DNA of 64,000 nucleotides from an uncultured Candidatus Saccharibacteria bacterium (GTDB taxonomy: Bacteria; Patescibacteriota; Saccharimonadia; Saccharimonadales; Saccharimonadaceae): NCBI GenBank assembly GCA_938041435.1, contig CALISR010000003.1:22133-86132 (forward strand). Direction: 5' to 3'. Below are positions 35,052 to 43,707 of this stretch, in pieces. The notes under the pieces are model-generated. The model made no database searches. It was not told the origin of the DNA and saw only the letters and a program-made list of their open reading frames with translations. The translations under genes and the position numbers were made by a program. Positions within the stretch are counted from its first letter, which is position 1. Each line of letters starts with the position of its first letter.

Positions 35052-36266
35052 CTATCGGCGGGTAAAGATCTCGCGCAGGCTGAGTTTGCGGCTGTACTCG
35101 AGCGCACCAAAGCGGAAGAGGCGCACGCCCATCATGATGGCGATGGCGGCACAGACGGTCAAGATGCTAATGCTGATGGCGGCGTCTGTCGCACTGAGGT
35201 TACCAATCGCATTGCGCAGCATGAGTGGGATGGGCGAGGTGAGTGGGAAGTAGGTGATGATCTTGCTTGGCAGCGCGTCTGGCGTGGAGACGAGCATCGA
35301 GGCGGCATAGAGCGGCGCAAAGAGCAGGATCATGATGGTGGCAAAGAAGCTCCCCGCTTCCTTAGCGGTTGGCACAGCAGCACCGATTGCCACCAACATA
35401 CCGGTAAAGAAGAGGAAACTTGCGGCAAAGGCAAGGAAGCCAATGCCAATCCGTACGGGGTCAACCGCAATGTGCGAGAGGTCGACATCGGGCAACTGCA
35501 ATTGGTCTTTGAAGAAGAGATAGGCAACAAGCACCGGCAAAATAACGAGCAACCCCTGAATAAACGCCAGGACGATGAGTGAAATAATCTTGCCAATGAT
35601 GAGCGTGCGAGCGTGCACCGTGGTGAGGATCATCTCGATGACGCGGTTTTCCTTCTCCTCCGTTGTGCTGGTGAGCATTTGGTTACCAAAGAAGCTAATG
35701 AGGAAGTAGAACAGCACCAAGAAGAGCCCAGGCAGGATCATCTCATTGATGGCGTTGTATTCTTTGCCGTTTTTGTAGACGGTATTTTTGGTGTTAATTT
35801 TGTCTTGAATGACCATGCGCACCGCTGGGCTGACCTCTGATTGGACAGAGTTCGAGAGCAAGCTGGTGGCAATGCCACTGTAGCGGCCGTTGTCAAAGAG
35901 TCCAACGTCTTTGCCGTAGACTTCCACCCGTTCTTTGGCGATGTCCTTGGGGTAGTAGATGTAGGCGTCGAGCTTGCCCTCTTGAACCCGCTTGATGGTG
36001 GCGTCTTTGTCCGTGGCAGCGACAGGCTGAGCTTTGGTGGCGGCAAGCAGCTCTGGTTTGACGAGCTTCGACTCATCCGTCACAGCAAAGCTAAAGGATT
36101 GCTTCTCGAGGTTCTTGGCAGCATCGGCCGAGGCTTTATTGGATAGGAAGATGACGCCAAAGAGCACGGCAAACACCAGCGGGAAGCTGATTGCCGCAAG
36201 CCAAAACGACTTCTTCTTGAGCGAGCGAGTGATCTCGAACCGGATGACGGTAGATAAGTTATGCAT
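35052..36266 (-). CDS. ABC-2 type transporter permease (NatB-like)
   Basis: 404 residues. A transmembrane helix lies near 20-42, a large extracytoplasmic region covers about 45-180, and five further helices follow (about 185-385). EEKENRVIEMILTT is the typical cytoplasmic loop of NatB/YhaP-type exporters. Its start lies one base after the stop of the ATPase gene, so the two are coupled. Sodium or drug export is known for relatives; the substrate is unknown here. Confidence 0.9.
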   Translation of the reverse strand: MHNLSTVIRFEITRSLKKKSFWLAAISFPLVFAVLFGVIFLSNKASADAAKNLEKQSFSFAVTDESKLVKPELLAATKAQPVAATDKDATIKRVQEGKLDAYIYYPKDIAKERVEVYGKDVGLFDNGRYSGIATSLLSNSVQSEVSPAVRMVIQDKINTKNTVYKNGKEYNAINEMILPGLFLVLFYFLISFFGNQMLTSTTEEKENRVIEMILTTVHARTLIIGKIISLIVLAFIQGLLVILPVLVAYLFFKDQLQLPDVDLSHIAVDPVRIGIGFLAFAASFLFFTGMLVAIGAAVPTAKEAGSFFATIMILLFAPLYAASMLVSTPDALPSKIITYFPLTSPIPLMLRNAIGNLSATDAAISISILTVCAAIAIMMGVRLFRFGALEYSRKLSLREIFTRR

Positions 36267-36267
36267 G

Positions 36268-37011
36268 TTAGTTGTCCTCCTTGCTGGGCTGGCTATAGAC
36301 CTGGATGAAGATATCGTCGAGCGACTTGCCGCCAAACTGCGTGCGTACCTCGTCTACTGTGCCATAGGCATGAGCCACGCCGTCCTTGAGCAGCAAGATG
36401 CGGTCGCACAAGCGCTCGACTTCGTCCATCTGGTGGGTGATCATCACGACTGCGGCTCCCTTGGCTTGGTGCTCCTCAATGATCTCCATGAGCAAGCGCC
36501 GGTTGACGGGGTCGAAGCCCTTGGTAGGCTCATCGAGAATGATAAGCTCTGGGTCGTTGATAATGGTGATACCGAGCTGAACCTTTTGCTGCTGGCCACC
36601 ACTGAGCTTATCCAGGCGGGTCTTGGCTTTGTCAGCCAGGCCAACCCGCTCGAGGAAGGCGAGTGACTTGCTGCGAGCTTCGCTGCGGCTCAGGCCCTTG
36701 AGCTGGCCAAAGTAGATCATCGTGTCGATGACACTCTCCTTCTTGTAGAGGCCACGCTCCTCTGGCAGATAGCCAAGCTTGACGTCGCCCGAGACAGAGT
36801 ATGGCGTGCCATCGATGAGCAGCTTGCCACCAGTTGGTTGATAAATGCCGAGGAGTGAGCGGATCGTGGTGGTCTTGCCCGAGCCGTTACTCCCCAAAAA
36901 CCCAAACGTCTCGCCGCGCTTTACCTCAAAACTGAGGTCGTCGATGACGCTGGTCTTGCCAAATTTCATCGAAAAATGGCTGACGGTGATGATAGAATCT
37001 GTTACTTCCAT
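36268..37011 (-). CDS. ABC transporter ATP-binding protein (NatA-like)
   Basis: 247 residues with Walker A GSNGSGKTT near 40-48, signature LSGGQQQK near 135, Walker B IILDEPTKGFDP near 155 and a switch His in MITHQMDE near 190. It pairs with the downstream NatB-like permease. The predicted mRNA is leaderless. Confidence 0.93.
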   Translation of the reverse strand: MEVTDSIITVSHFSMKFGKTSVIDDLSFEVKRGETFGFLGSNGSGKTTTIRSLLGIYQPTGGKLLIDGTPYSVSGDVKLGYLPEERGLYKKESVIDTMIYFGQLKGLSRSEARSKSLAFLERVGLADKAKTRLDKLSGGQQQKVQLGITIINDPELIILDEPTKGFDPVNRRLLMEIIEEHQAKGAAVVMITHQMDEVERLCDRILLLKDGVAHAYGTVDEVRTQFGGKSLDDIFIQVYSQPSKEDN

Positions 37012-37017
37012 AACAAT

Positions 37018-37023
37018 ATCATA
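37018..37023 (-). promoter_or_regulatory. -10 of the NatA/NatB operon, leaderless spacing
   Basis: Minus-strand TATGAT ending 6 bases before the ATG at 37011. No Shine-Dalgarno. Confidence 0.65.
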
Positions 37024-37088
37024 TCATATCGAGGTGCGATGTAAAGAGCAGCGATATAGCATCAAAAAACATAGCTTTCCAACCATGC

Positions 37089-37094
37089 TACAAT
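37089..37094 (+). promoter_or_regulatory. -10 of the spermidine synthase-like gene, leaderless spacing
   Basis: TGCTACAAT; the hexamer ends 6 bases before the ATG at 37101. Confidence 0.75.
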
Positions 37095-37100
37095 ACTCCT

Positions 37101-38558
37101 ATGAAACTGAAACGACTGATGATGCCGCTGCCGTATCGGCGTTTGGTGATTGCATTTGTGGCGGGGTTTTGTGTGATGGTGTTTGAGCTGGTGGCGGCGC
37201 GGGTGATGTCACCAGTGGTGGGGGTGTCGACGTATGTGTGGGCGAGTATTATTGGTGTCATTATTGCGGCGATGAGCCTGGGTTACTGGCTGGGTGGCGT
37301 GCTAGCCGATATGCGCTCGCGCGATGGCGATGTGGCCTGGCTGCTGCTTGGGGCGGCGCTGCTGATGCTGACAATGCTGTGCCAATACCACGATATACTG
37401 CGGTGGGTGGCGCAGCTGCCGATCGATATCCGCCTGCAAGCTACGGTGGCGGCGAGCTTGCTCTTTGCGCCGACCAGCCTGGTACTGGGAGCAGTGAGCC
37501 CCTACCTAGTGGAGCGGCAGACAGAGACGCTGGCGCGAACGGGGCGGTCGGTGGCGTCGCTGAGTGCGGTGAATTCGATTGGTGGGATCGTTGGCACCTT
37601 TGCGGCGGGGTTTTTCTTGTTTGGCTGGCTGGGGATTCATGACGTATTGGTGGTGCTTATTAGCCTGCTTGTGCTGGCCAGTTGGCTCGTGGTGCCGGGC
37701 CAGCACTGGCAGTGGCGCGTGGTGGTGAGTGTGCTGTGTGTGGGCTTGGCGCTGGGTTATCGCGTGGCACCAGTGGTGCAAGCCCAGGCCGCGCAGACGA
37801 TCGATACCGCCGCGGCGCACTACACACTCCAGCAATGGCGTCGGCAGGATGGCGCGGTTATCCGCGGGATTGCCAGTGGCCCGGCTGGTGTACAGTCTGG
37901 TGTGGTGGTAGGGCAGCCGCAGCAGCTGCCATTTTGGTACACGCGTCAGATGATGCAGGCGGTGGAGCAGGCCCCGCAGCGCCAGCGCATTTTGGTGCTG
38001 GGTGGTGGGACCTTTACGGTGCCACGCCTCCTTGCCCAGCGCTATCCGCAGAGTCAGATCGATGTAGTAGAGATCGATCCAGGGCTCTTGCCGATTGCTC
38101 GCCAGTATTTTTATTATCGCGACCCAGCTAATGTGCGGCCGATCTTCCAAGATGCGCGCGTCTTCCTCGAGCGCAGCACTGAGCAGTACGATATCGTCCT
38201 CGTCGATGTCTATAACGATGGCGATGTGCCTGCCTCGCTCGTGACGCAAGAGTATGCCACCGCACTCAAGCGGCATCTCCGCCCCCAGGCTCGTGTGGTG
38301 GTTAATATGATTGCCAGTCGCCAGCCAGCCTGCCAGCCACTGTTTGCTGCTCAGGATGCGCCGTATGCTGCGCTGTTGGGGCAGGGGAGTTTCCGCTACG
38401 AGCGGGCAGATGGCTGGGAATATACTAATGTCGTGGCGACGTACGGTGGCGATACCTCTCATCAGCCAGCCCCCTTCGCCAGCCAGCCGCCTTACCATGA
38501 TGATTATGCTCCTCTCGAGCGATTGCGGCAGGAGTGCCGGGAGGTGTATGAGCAGTAA
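37101..38558 (+). CDS. Membrane-fused spermidine synthase-like protein
   Basis: 485 residues. Six or seven transmembrane helices (about 10-230) are fused to a SpeE-like Rossmann domain (about 285-440) with ILVLGGGTFTVP, VVEIDPGLL and DARVFLE. This fused architecture is known in bacteria; the soluble half resembles aminopropyltransferases but the polyamine substrate is not certain. No speD or arginine decarboxylase is nearby. The predicted mRNA is leaderless. The long antisense ORF on the other strand is a shadow. Confidence 0.85.
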   Translation: MKLKRLMMPLPYRRLVIAFVAGFCVMVFELVAARVMSPVVGVSTYVWASIIGVIIAAMSLGYWLGGVLADMRSRDGDVAWLLLGAALLMLTMLCQYHDILRWVAQLPIDIRLQATVAASLLFAPTSLVLGAVSPYLVERQTETLARTGRSVASLSAVNSIGGIVGTFAAGFFLFGWLGIHDVLVVLISLLVLASWLVVPGQHWQWRVVVSVLCVGLALGYRVAPVVQAQAAQTIDTAAAHYTLQQWRRQDGAVIRGIASGPAGVQSGVVVGQPQQLPFWYTRQMMQAVEQAPQRQRILVLGGGTFTVPRLLAQRYPQSQIDVVEIDPGLLPIARQYFYYRDPANVRPIFQDARVFLERSTEQYDIVLVDVYNDGDVPASLVTQEYATALKRHLRPQARVVVNMIASRQPACQPLFAAQDAPYAALLGQGSFRYERADGWEYTNVVATYGGDTSHQPAPFASQPPYHDDYAPLERLRQECREVYEQ

Positions 38559-38999
38559 TGCGCTGTATCTCACGCTCCACCTCTCCACGCTCCCTCCGAT
38601 GGAACACTATAAGGGTCGATACTTCCCAAGTATCGACCTCTTGCGCTGGGCTGAGAATCTGTCATTGTGCTGACAGATTCTCACACTCCATCAGATGAAG
38701 CGATGGAGGGGTGGAGCTAACGCTGAGAATATCTTTCTACCATGCTTATGTGTAAATAATACAGAGCATCATGTGCACTCCTCGCTATTATTATGAGGGG
38801 TCAACTAGATATGCTAGGCCGAAAAGTTCCAGCCAGGTGGTGCGTAGAGCTCTGCCCGCTAGCACTGGCGCTAACCTCTAGATATTTTTTGTACGAGGTC
38901 TGGTTTTCCATCACCCACAGAGGTCGCTCGCAAAATCGGTTGTAGTTTTCACAAAACCCCTTGCCAAGCACCATATCTGGCGCCTATAGTAGGACCCAG
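38559..38999 (+). other. Intergenic region with three consecutive hairpins
   Basis: No gene supported. Three inverted repeats follow one another: 38614-38624 with 38628-38638 (perfect, 11 bp), 38653-38664 with 38671-38682 (perfect, 12 bp), and 38686-38692 with 38702-38708 (7 bp). None has a long T tract. The nrdA promoter is at the 3' end. Confidence 0.6.
38961..38990 (+). promoter_or_regulatory. Promoter of the nrd locus
   Basis: TTGCCA (38961-38966), an 18-bp spacer and TATAGT (38985-38990), directly upstream of the NrdR-box-like element. Confidence 0.55.
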
Positions 39000-39017
39000 A
39001 CGCTACATATATAGCGA
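39000..39017 (+). promoter_or_regulatory. NrdR-box-like palindrome upstream of nrdA
   Basis: ACGCTA-6-TAGCGA, an AT-centred palindrome just after the predicted start of transcription. It is two bases longer than the perfect copy at 43651-43666. NrdR represses ribonucleotide reductase genes from such sites; the repressor gene is not in the window. Confidence 0.6.
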
Positions 39018-39119
39018 GCACACATAAACACGGGAGAGACAACAATACAGCTTGGCTCCAGGCGTGCCCTGGTGGCTGGTTTTGTGCACCGTATAGTAAG
39101 GAGCCCAAGGGGAGGGGTG

Positions 39120-41552
39120 ATGACAATTCATATTACCAAGCGCGATGGCACGACCGAGCCATTTGACACAACCAAGATAAATGCCACGTTGCTGGCGGCA
39201 AGCCAGGGGCTGGCTGATCCGTTGCAGAAGATCGTGCAGATTGCTCGCGAGCTGCAGCTGACGCTCTTTGATGGAATGACGACCAAGCAGCTGGAGGAGA
39301 CGCTCATCCAGACGACGGTGCAGAATATTAAGGATGATCCAGATTACGACACGATTGCGGCGCGTCTGCTGCTGGGCACGATCTACCGCGATTTGCTGGG
39401 TGTATATACCACTGATGAAGAACTGCGCCAGCGTCACGCTGAGGCCTTCCCGCGCTATATTCGCCAGGCAGTGGCCGATGGCTTACTTGACCCCCGCATG
39501 CAAGATGAGACAATCTTCGACCTCGAGCGCCTGGCTGCCGCACTTGACCCGAGTAAAGATACACTCAGCAAATATCTTGGCGTGGTGACCAACCGCAACC
39601 GCTACGCCCTGCGCAAGCAGAACGGTGAGCCACTCGAAGTGCCGCAGTTTACTACTATGCGCATCGCCATGGGTCTGAGCTACAACGAGGAGCACCCGAC
39701 TGAGGCAGCCATCGAGTTTTACCAGCACATGGCTAATCTCGAATACAGCCCGGGCGGGAGCACTCGCGTTAATGCTGGCGGGTTGTTCCCGCAGCTGAGC
39801 AATTGCTTCGTCATGGAAGTGCAGGATGATATGGAGTCGATTGCCAAGAGCGTACGCGATACAATGTGGATTGCCAAAGGGACAGGCGGTATCGGTGTCA
39901 GTTTTACCAAGTTGCGGGCGGCGGGTAGCCCAGTTAAGACAACTAACACAACAAGCACGGGGCCAATTCCATTTATTAAGATGATCGATACAGCGCTGTT
40001 TGCGGTGTCACGCAAGGGTAAAAAGATGGGCGCAGCGGCTGTGTATATGGAGAACTGGCACATCGATTTTAAGGAATTTATAGACCTGCGCTCTAACTCC
40101 GGCGATCCGTATTTGCGGACGCGTTTCCTCGATACAGCGGTGTTTATTAGTGATGAATTTATGCGCCGGGTGCAGGCTGATGAAGACTGGTATCTCTTTG
40201 ACCCAGCCGAGGTCAGTGACTTGAGTGAGCTGTATGGTGCGGCTTTTGCTAAGCGGTATGCGTATTATATTACTCAGGCCGAAGCGGGCAAGCTACGCGC
40301 TTATGACAAGCTGCCTGCGCGCCAGCAATTCCACAGAATTCTGAGTAGCTTGCAGGCGACCGGCCACCCGTGGCTCACCTGGAAGGACGCTATTAACCTC
40401 CGGGCGCTTAACAATAACACTGGGACTATTCATCTCAGCAACCTCTGTACAGAGATTACTTTGCCGCAAGACGAGCACAATATTGCGGTGTGCAATCTAG
40501 TGAGTATTAACCTCAGCGCCTTCCTGGATGACGCGACCAAGACGTGGGATTGGCCACGGCTCGAGCAGGCGACGCGCTCGGCCACGCGGCAGCTTGATAA
40601 CCTTGTAGACATTACCACAACACCTATCCCGGAGGCAATGAACAGCAACCTGCAAAACCGGGCGATTGGCCTGGGCTTTATGGGTCTTGCCGATGTGCTA
40701 GAAAAGCTCGAGCTGAGCTATGAATCTGAGGCGGCGTATGAGCTGATCGACCAGCTGGCGGAGTTTATTAGCTACTATGCCATTGATGAGTCGGCCGAAC
40801 TGGCAGTGACGCGCGGTAGCTACCCTAACTTTGCTGGCAGTGGCTGGAGCAAGGGGGAATTGCCTATCGACACGATCGACCGACTTGGCGCGCAGCGGGG
40901 TGAGGCAGTGGCGATCAATACCGCTCGCCGCCTCGACTGGGAGGCGCTGCGCCCCAAGGTGAAACGCGGCATGCGCAATGCCACACTTATGGCCATCGCT
41001 CCCACCGCCAATATCTCGCACGTGACGGGCACCACTCCAGGGATCGACCCGCAATTTAGCCAAATCTTTAGCCGCAGCACACTCAACGGTAAATTCCTCG
41101 AGGTTAATGCTAACCTTGTGCGCAAGCTCAAAGCACTCGGCTTGTGGGAGGAGCTCAAGGATGAGCTGCTTACTAACCAAGGCGACATCCAGCACATGGA
41201 GCAGATCCCCCAGGCGGTGCGCGATGTGTATAAGACGAGCTTTCAGCTGAGCCCGTATGCCTTCATTGAGGTAGCAGCCCGCGCTCAGAAGTGGGTTGAC
41301 CAAGCGATTAGCCGCAATATGTACTTAGAGTCGCGCAATATCGAGGAGTATATCACGATCTACAGCGAAGCCTGGCGCCGCGGCCTGAAAACGACGTATT
41401 ATTTGCACGTGAAGCCGCGCCACCAGTCCGAGCAGGTCTCCATTCGCGCCAACAAAACCGAACAAAAACTCCACCAAGACGCCAAGCGCGTGGGCTTTGG
41501 TGGCTTCTACCGCGCACGCAAGAAGCAGGAGGAAGGGAAGGAGAAGGAGTGA
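39120..41552 (+). CDS. nrdA: Ribonucleoside-diphosphate reductase alpha subunit (R1), lacking the C-terminal Cys pair
   Basis: 810 residues. It reduces ribonucleotides to deoxyribonucleotides with the R2 subunit encoded downstream. An N-terminal ATP-cone begins at residue 1 (ITKRDGTTEPFD). The active-site cysteines are visible as C229 (LSNCFVME), C443 (NLCTE, with N441 and E445) and C458 (CNLVS). Class I R1 proteins normally end in a flexible tail with a redox Cys pair; this one ends in a Lys/Glu-rich stretch with none. The ATG at 39120 follows AAGGGGAGG. Confidence 0.95.
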   Translation: MTIHITKRDGTTEPFDTTKINATLLAASQGLADPLQKIVQIARELQLTLFDGMTTKQLEETLIQTTVQNIKDDPDYDTIAARLLLGTIYRDLLGVYTTDEELRQRHAEAFPRYIRQAVADGLLDPRMQDETIFDLERLAAALDPSKDTLSKYLGVVTNRNRYALRKQNGEPLEVPQFTTMRIAMGLSYNEEHPTEAAIEFYQHMANLEYSPGGSTRVNAGGLFPQLSNCFVMEVQDDMESIAKSVRDTMWIAKGTGGIGVSFTKLRAAGSPVKTTNTTSTGPIPFIKMIDTALFAVSRKGKKMGAAAVYMENWHIDFKEFIDLRSNSGDPYLRTRFLDTAVFISDEFMRRVQADEDWYLFDPAEVSDLSELYGAAFAKRYAYYITQAEAGKLRAYDKLPARQQFHRILSSLQATGHPWLTWKDAINLRALNNNTGTIHLSNLCTEITLPQDEHNIAVCNLVSINLSAFLDDATKTWDWPRLEQATRSATRQLDNLVDITTTPIPEAMNSNLQNRAIGLGFMGLADVLEKLELSYESEAAYELIDQLAEFISYYAIDESAELAVTRGSYPNFAGSGWSKGELPIDTIDRLGAQRGEAVAINTARRLDWEALRPKVKRGMRNATLMAIAPTANISHVTGTTPGIDPQFSQIFSRSTLNGKFLEVNANLVRKLKALGLWEELKDELLTNQGDIQHMEQIPQAVRDVYKTSFQLSPYAFIEVAARAQKWVDQAISRNMYLESRNIEEYITIYSEAWRRGLKTTYYLHVKPRHQSEQVSIRANKTEQKLHQDAKRVGFGGFYRARKKQEEGKEKE

Positions 41553-41553
41553 T

Positions 41554-41991
41554 ATGACACACGAAAGAAAAGCGTCAGAAACAGGGGTGAGAAGCGAGCG
41601 AGATATGATAGACTTTGCTGATTCGCCACTCGCAGAGCGAGCAAAATTGGCCACCCTGAGTGTGAGCCGTGGTGTTGGCGCTGCAGCGCTCGAAGGAGAG
41701 ATTGGTATATATGCAGAGGGTATAGAGAGCGACGTCCACGCTGTGCCTGGCGATGTAACGGCAAGTGACCCGTCGTGGAATAGCCGAGGTATGGGAAATA
41801 TATATCATCCCGATAAGCCTCAAGGGTGGACCCAGCCGGAGCTCGATATTTTTGGCACTGATGCGAGTGCTGAAAAGCAGGATGGTCAAATATCCGATGG
41901 GACGCCATCGATTGATCCAAAAACATGGGATTATCGGTATCCAGAAGCTGGTCCAGAAGATGGAGAGCTCCTCAGGGGCGATGACGAGTAG
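41554..41991 (+). CDS. Small acidic protein of unknown function in the nrd operon
   Basis: 145 residues, not recognised. It is acidic with few hydrophobic runs, and the C-terminal 60 residues are Asp/Glu/Pro-rich. AAGGAG lies 5 bases before the ATG and the gene starts one base after the nrdA stop, so it is co-translated. Its place between nrdA and nrdB suggests a role linked to the reductase, but there is no motif to prove it. Confidence 0.7.
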   Translation: MTHERKASETGVRSERDMIDFADSPLAERAKLATLSVSRGVGAAALEGEIGIYAEGIESDVHAVPGDVTASDPSWNSRGMGNIYHPDKPQGWTQPELDIFGTDASAEKQDGQISDGTPSIDPKTWDYRYPEAGPEDGELLRGDDE

Positions 41992-42052
41992 AATACGACT
42001 GGTAAAAATTATCAGATACGAAATCATTAAGTAATACAACAAGGAGGTAATA

Positions 42053-43030
42053 ATGGGCATTCTAGGATCAGGCGTACGCGATGGCTTGCAGCTCAAGCCG
42101 GTGCGCTATGACTGGGCGTATCGCCTGTACAACCAAGCGGTGGCTAACACATGGTTCCCTAATGAGGTGCAGTTGAGTCAGGATTTGGCGGATTTTGAGA
42201 AATTGAGCGAGGACGAAAAGCACGCTCTCAAGACGGTGATTAGCTACCTCAACCCTAACGAGCTGCTGATTAATAAATCGCTGGCTTTTGGTATTTACCC
42301 TTGCGTGAACGCCGCCGAGTGCCACCTGTATCTTTCGAAGCAGATGTGGGAAGAGGCCAATCACTTTATGACCTTCGAATATATTATCGAGACCTTCCCG
42401 TTTGACCGTGAGGAAATTTATGCGGCCGGCTGGGGCAAAAAATCCCTGGCCGATAAAGCTGCCTTCCAGACCAAGTACGTTACGCGCATGATGGAGGAGC
42501 GCCCGGATGTGACGACGCTAGAGGGCAAGAAGGACTTTGTGCGCAACCTGGTGGCATATAATATCGTGCTAGAGGGGATCTGGTTCTACAGCGGCTTTAT
42601 GGTGGGGATGAGCTTCCGCCGCCGCAATCTGCTGCGCAATGTTGGCACGCTGCTCGACTGGGTGACGAAGGATGAGAACCTGCACCTGGAGTTTGGCATT
42701 AACCTGCTGCTGACGATTCTGCACGAAAACCCGGATCTACAAACCGAGGAATTTGCTGAGGAAATCCGCAGCTTGATCCTGGAAGCTGTTGAGCTCGAGA
42801 AAGCCTATAACAAAGACATGCTACCGCGCGGTATTCTGGGCCTCAACGCCGACTACGTCAACCAATACGTGATGTATATGACCGACCGGCGGCTGGAAGA
42901 GCTGGGTTTTGAGCCGGAGTATAACGTCACCAACCCAGCCAAGTGGATGGCCGCTGCCAACGACACGCTGGAGCTGGTGAACTTCTTCGAGAGCACCAAT
43001 ACGAGTTATGAGGTGAATACCACGAAGTAG
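42053..43030 (+). CDS. nrdB: Ribonucleoside-diphosphate reductase beta subunit (R2), class Ic-like
   Basis: 325 residues, the metal-cofactor subunit of class I ribonucleotide reductase. Candidate ligands are E70, E101 and H104, the Glu of VLEGIW, and the Glu and His of DENLH. The radical Tyr position, four after H104, is Phe108, and the first ligand is Glu instead of Asp. Both features define the class Ic group known from Chlamydia, which uses a Mn/Fe centre instead of a tyrosyl radical. AAGGAGG lies 6 bases before the ATG. Confidence 0.94.
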   Translation: MGILGSGVRDGLQLKPVRYDWAYRLYNQAVANTWFPNEVQLSQDLADFEKLSEDEKHALKTVISYLNPNELLINKSLAFGIYPCVNAAECHLYLSKQMWEEANHFMTFEYIIETFPFDREEIYAAGWGKKSLADKAAFQTKYVTRMMEERPDVTTLEGKKDFVRNLVAYNIVLEGIWFYSGFMVGMSFRRRNLLRNVGTLLDWVTKDENLHLEFGINLLLTILHENPDLQTEEFAEEIRSLILEAVELEKAYNKDMLPRGILGLNADYVNQYVMYMTDRRLEELGFEPEYNVTNPAKWMAAANDTLELVNFFESTNTSYEVNTTK

Positions 43031-43253
43031 TAGATATTGGCAAAACAGAACAATCTTACCAGTCTACCGGTCTTACGGGAGCTCTCACTCCATCACCAGA
43101 CCGAAAATGTTCCGGCCAGATTATGCTACAGTAATCTTCCGCTTGCTAAGTAGCTGGTCTCCAGATATTTTCTTGTCTGGCAATGGAGTGAAAGCGGCTC
43201 GCTGATGCAATAAATAATATTCGCACATTAGATACGAAAGGAATATAGCCACC

Positions 43254-43649
43254 ATGAATACTCTCACGCAAACAGTCCTCGATACAGCCCCAGTTGGTGC
43301 GCTGGCTACGGTGAATCGCGACCGCACGCCGCTGGTGACGCCGCTGCACTTTGCTCGGGTGGGGGATGCGATCGCTTGGTTGTCGGATCAAGAGGCGCGC
43401 CACTCGCACAACGCCTTTCGCACTGGGCGGGCAGAGTTTGTGGTGTGGAATGACGCGAAGCAGGCCGTTTACCTCCACACTACGGTGCGCGAAGCCCGCG
43501 AGGACGAGATCGCGGCCATTACCGAGGCATATACGGCTAAGCTGGGAAATTTTCGTCCCCAGTGTGCTCAGCCGCAGTGGTATGTCGCACCGATTGGCCA
43601 GCTGGATGATAATTCCACAACAGAAAATTGGGTGCATTACCTTGCATAA
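43254..43649 (+). CDS. Pyridoxamine 5'-phosphate oxidase-like FMN-binding protein
   Basis: 131 residues with the split-barrel pattern of the PNPOx-like family (PVGALATVNRDRTPLVTPLHF near 14-34, then short strands). Relatives bind FMN, F420 or haem. No substrate can be assigned. AAAGGAA stands about 10 bases before the ATG. It lies between nrdB and the CxxC-tail gene, but a separate NrdR-box-like site follows it. Confidence 0.72.
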   Translation: MNTLTQTVLDTAPVGALATVNRDRTPLVTPLHFARVGDAIAWLSDQEARHSHNAFRTGRAEFVVWNDAKQAVYLHTTVREAREDEIAAITEAYTAKLGNFRPQCAQPQWYVAPIGQLDDNSTTENWVHYLA

Positions 43650-43671
43650 AACGCTATATATAGCGTAGAAT
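43642..43671 (+). promoter_or_regulatory. Promoter with perfect NrdR-box-like palindrome between -35 and -10
   Basis: TTGCAT (43642-43647), an 18-bp spacer and TAGAAT (43666-43671). The perfect 16-bp palindrome ACGCTATATATAGCGT (43651-43666) fills the spacer, an ideal place for a repressor. Confidence 0.75.
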
Positions 43672-43707
43672 AGACATTATAACCACAACGGGTCGGGAGA
43701 AATTATT

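Noticed and set aside
37506..38588. A 360-codon ORF antisense to the spermidine synthase-like gene
   Set aside because: It is a shadow of a strongly coding GC-rich frame, has no start signal, and its translation has no domain-like pattern.
38614..38708. CRISPR array
   Set aside because: The hairpins differ from each other and are not direct repeats separated by spacers. No cas gene is present in the window.
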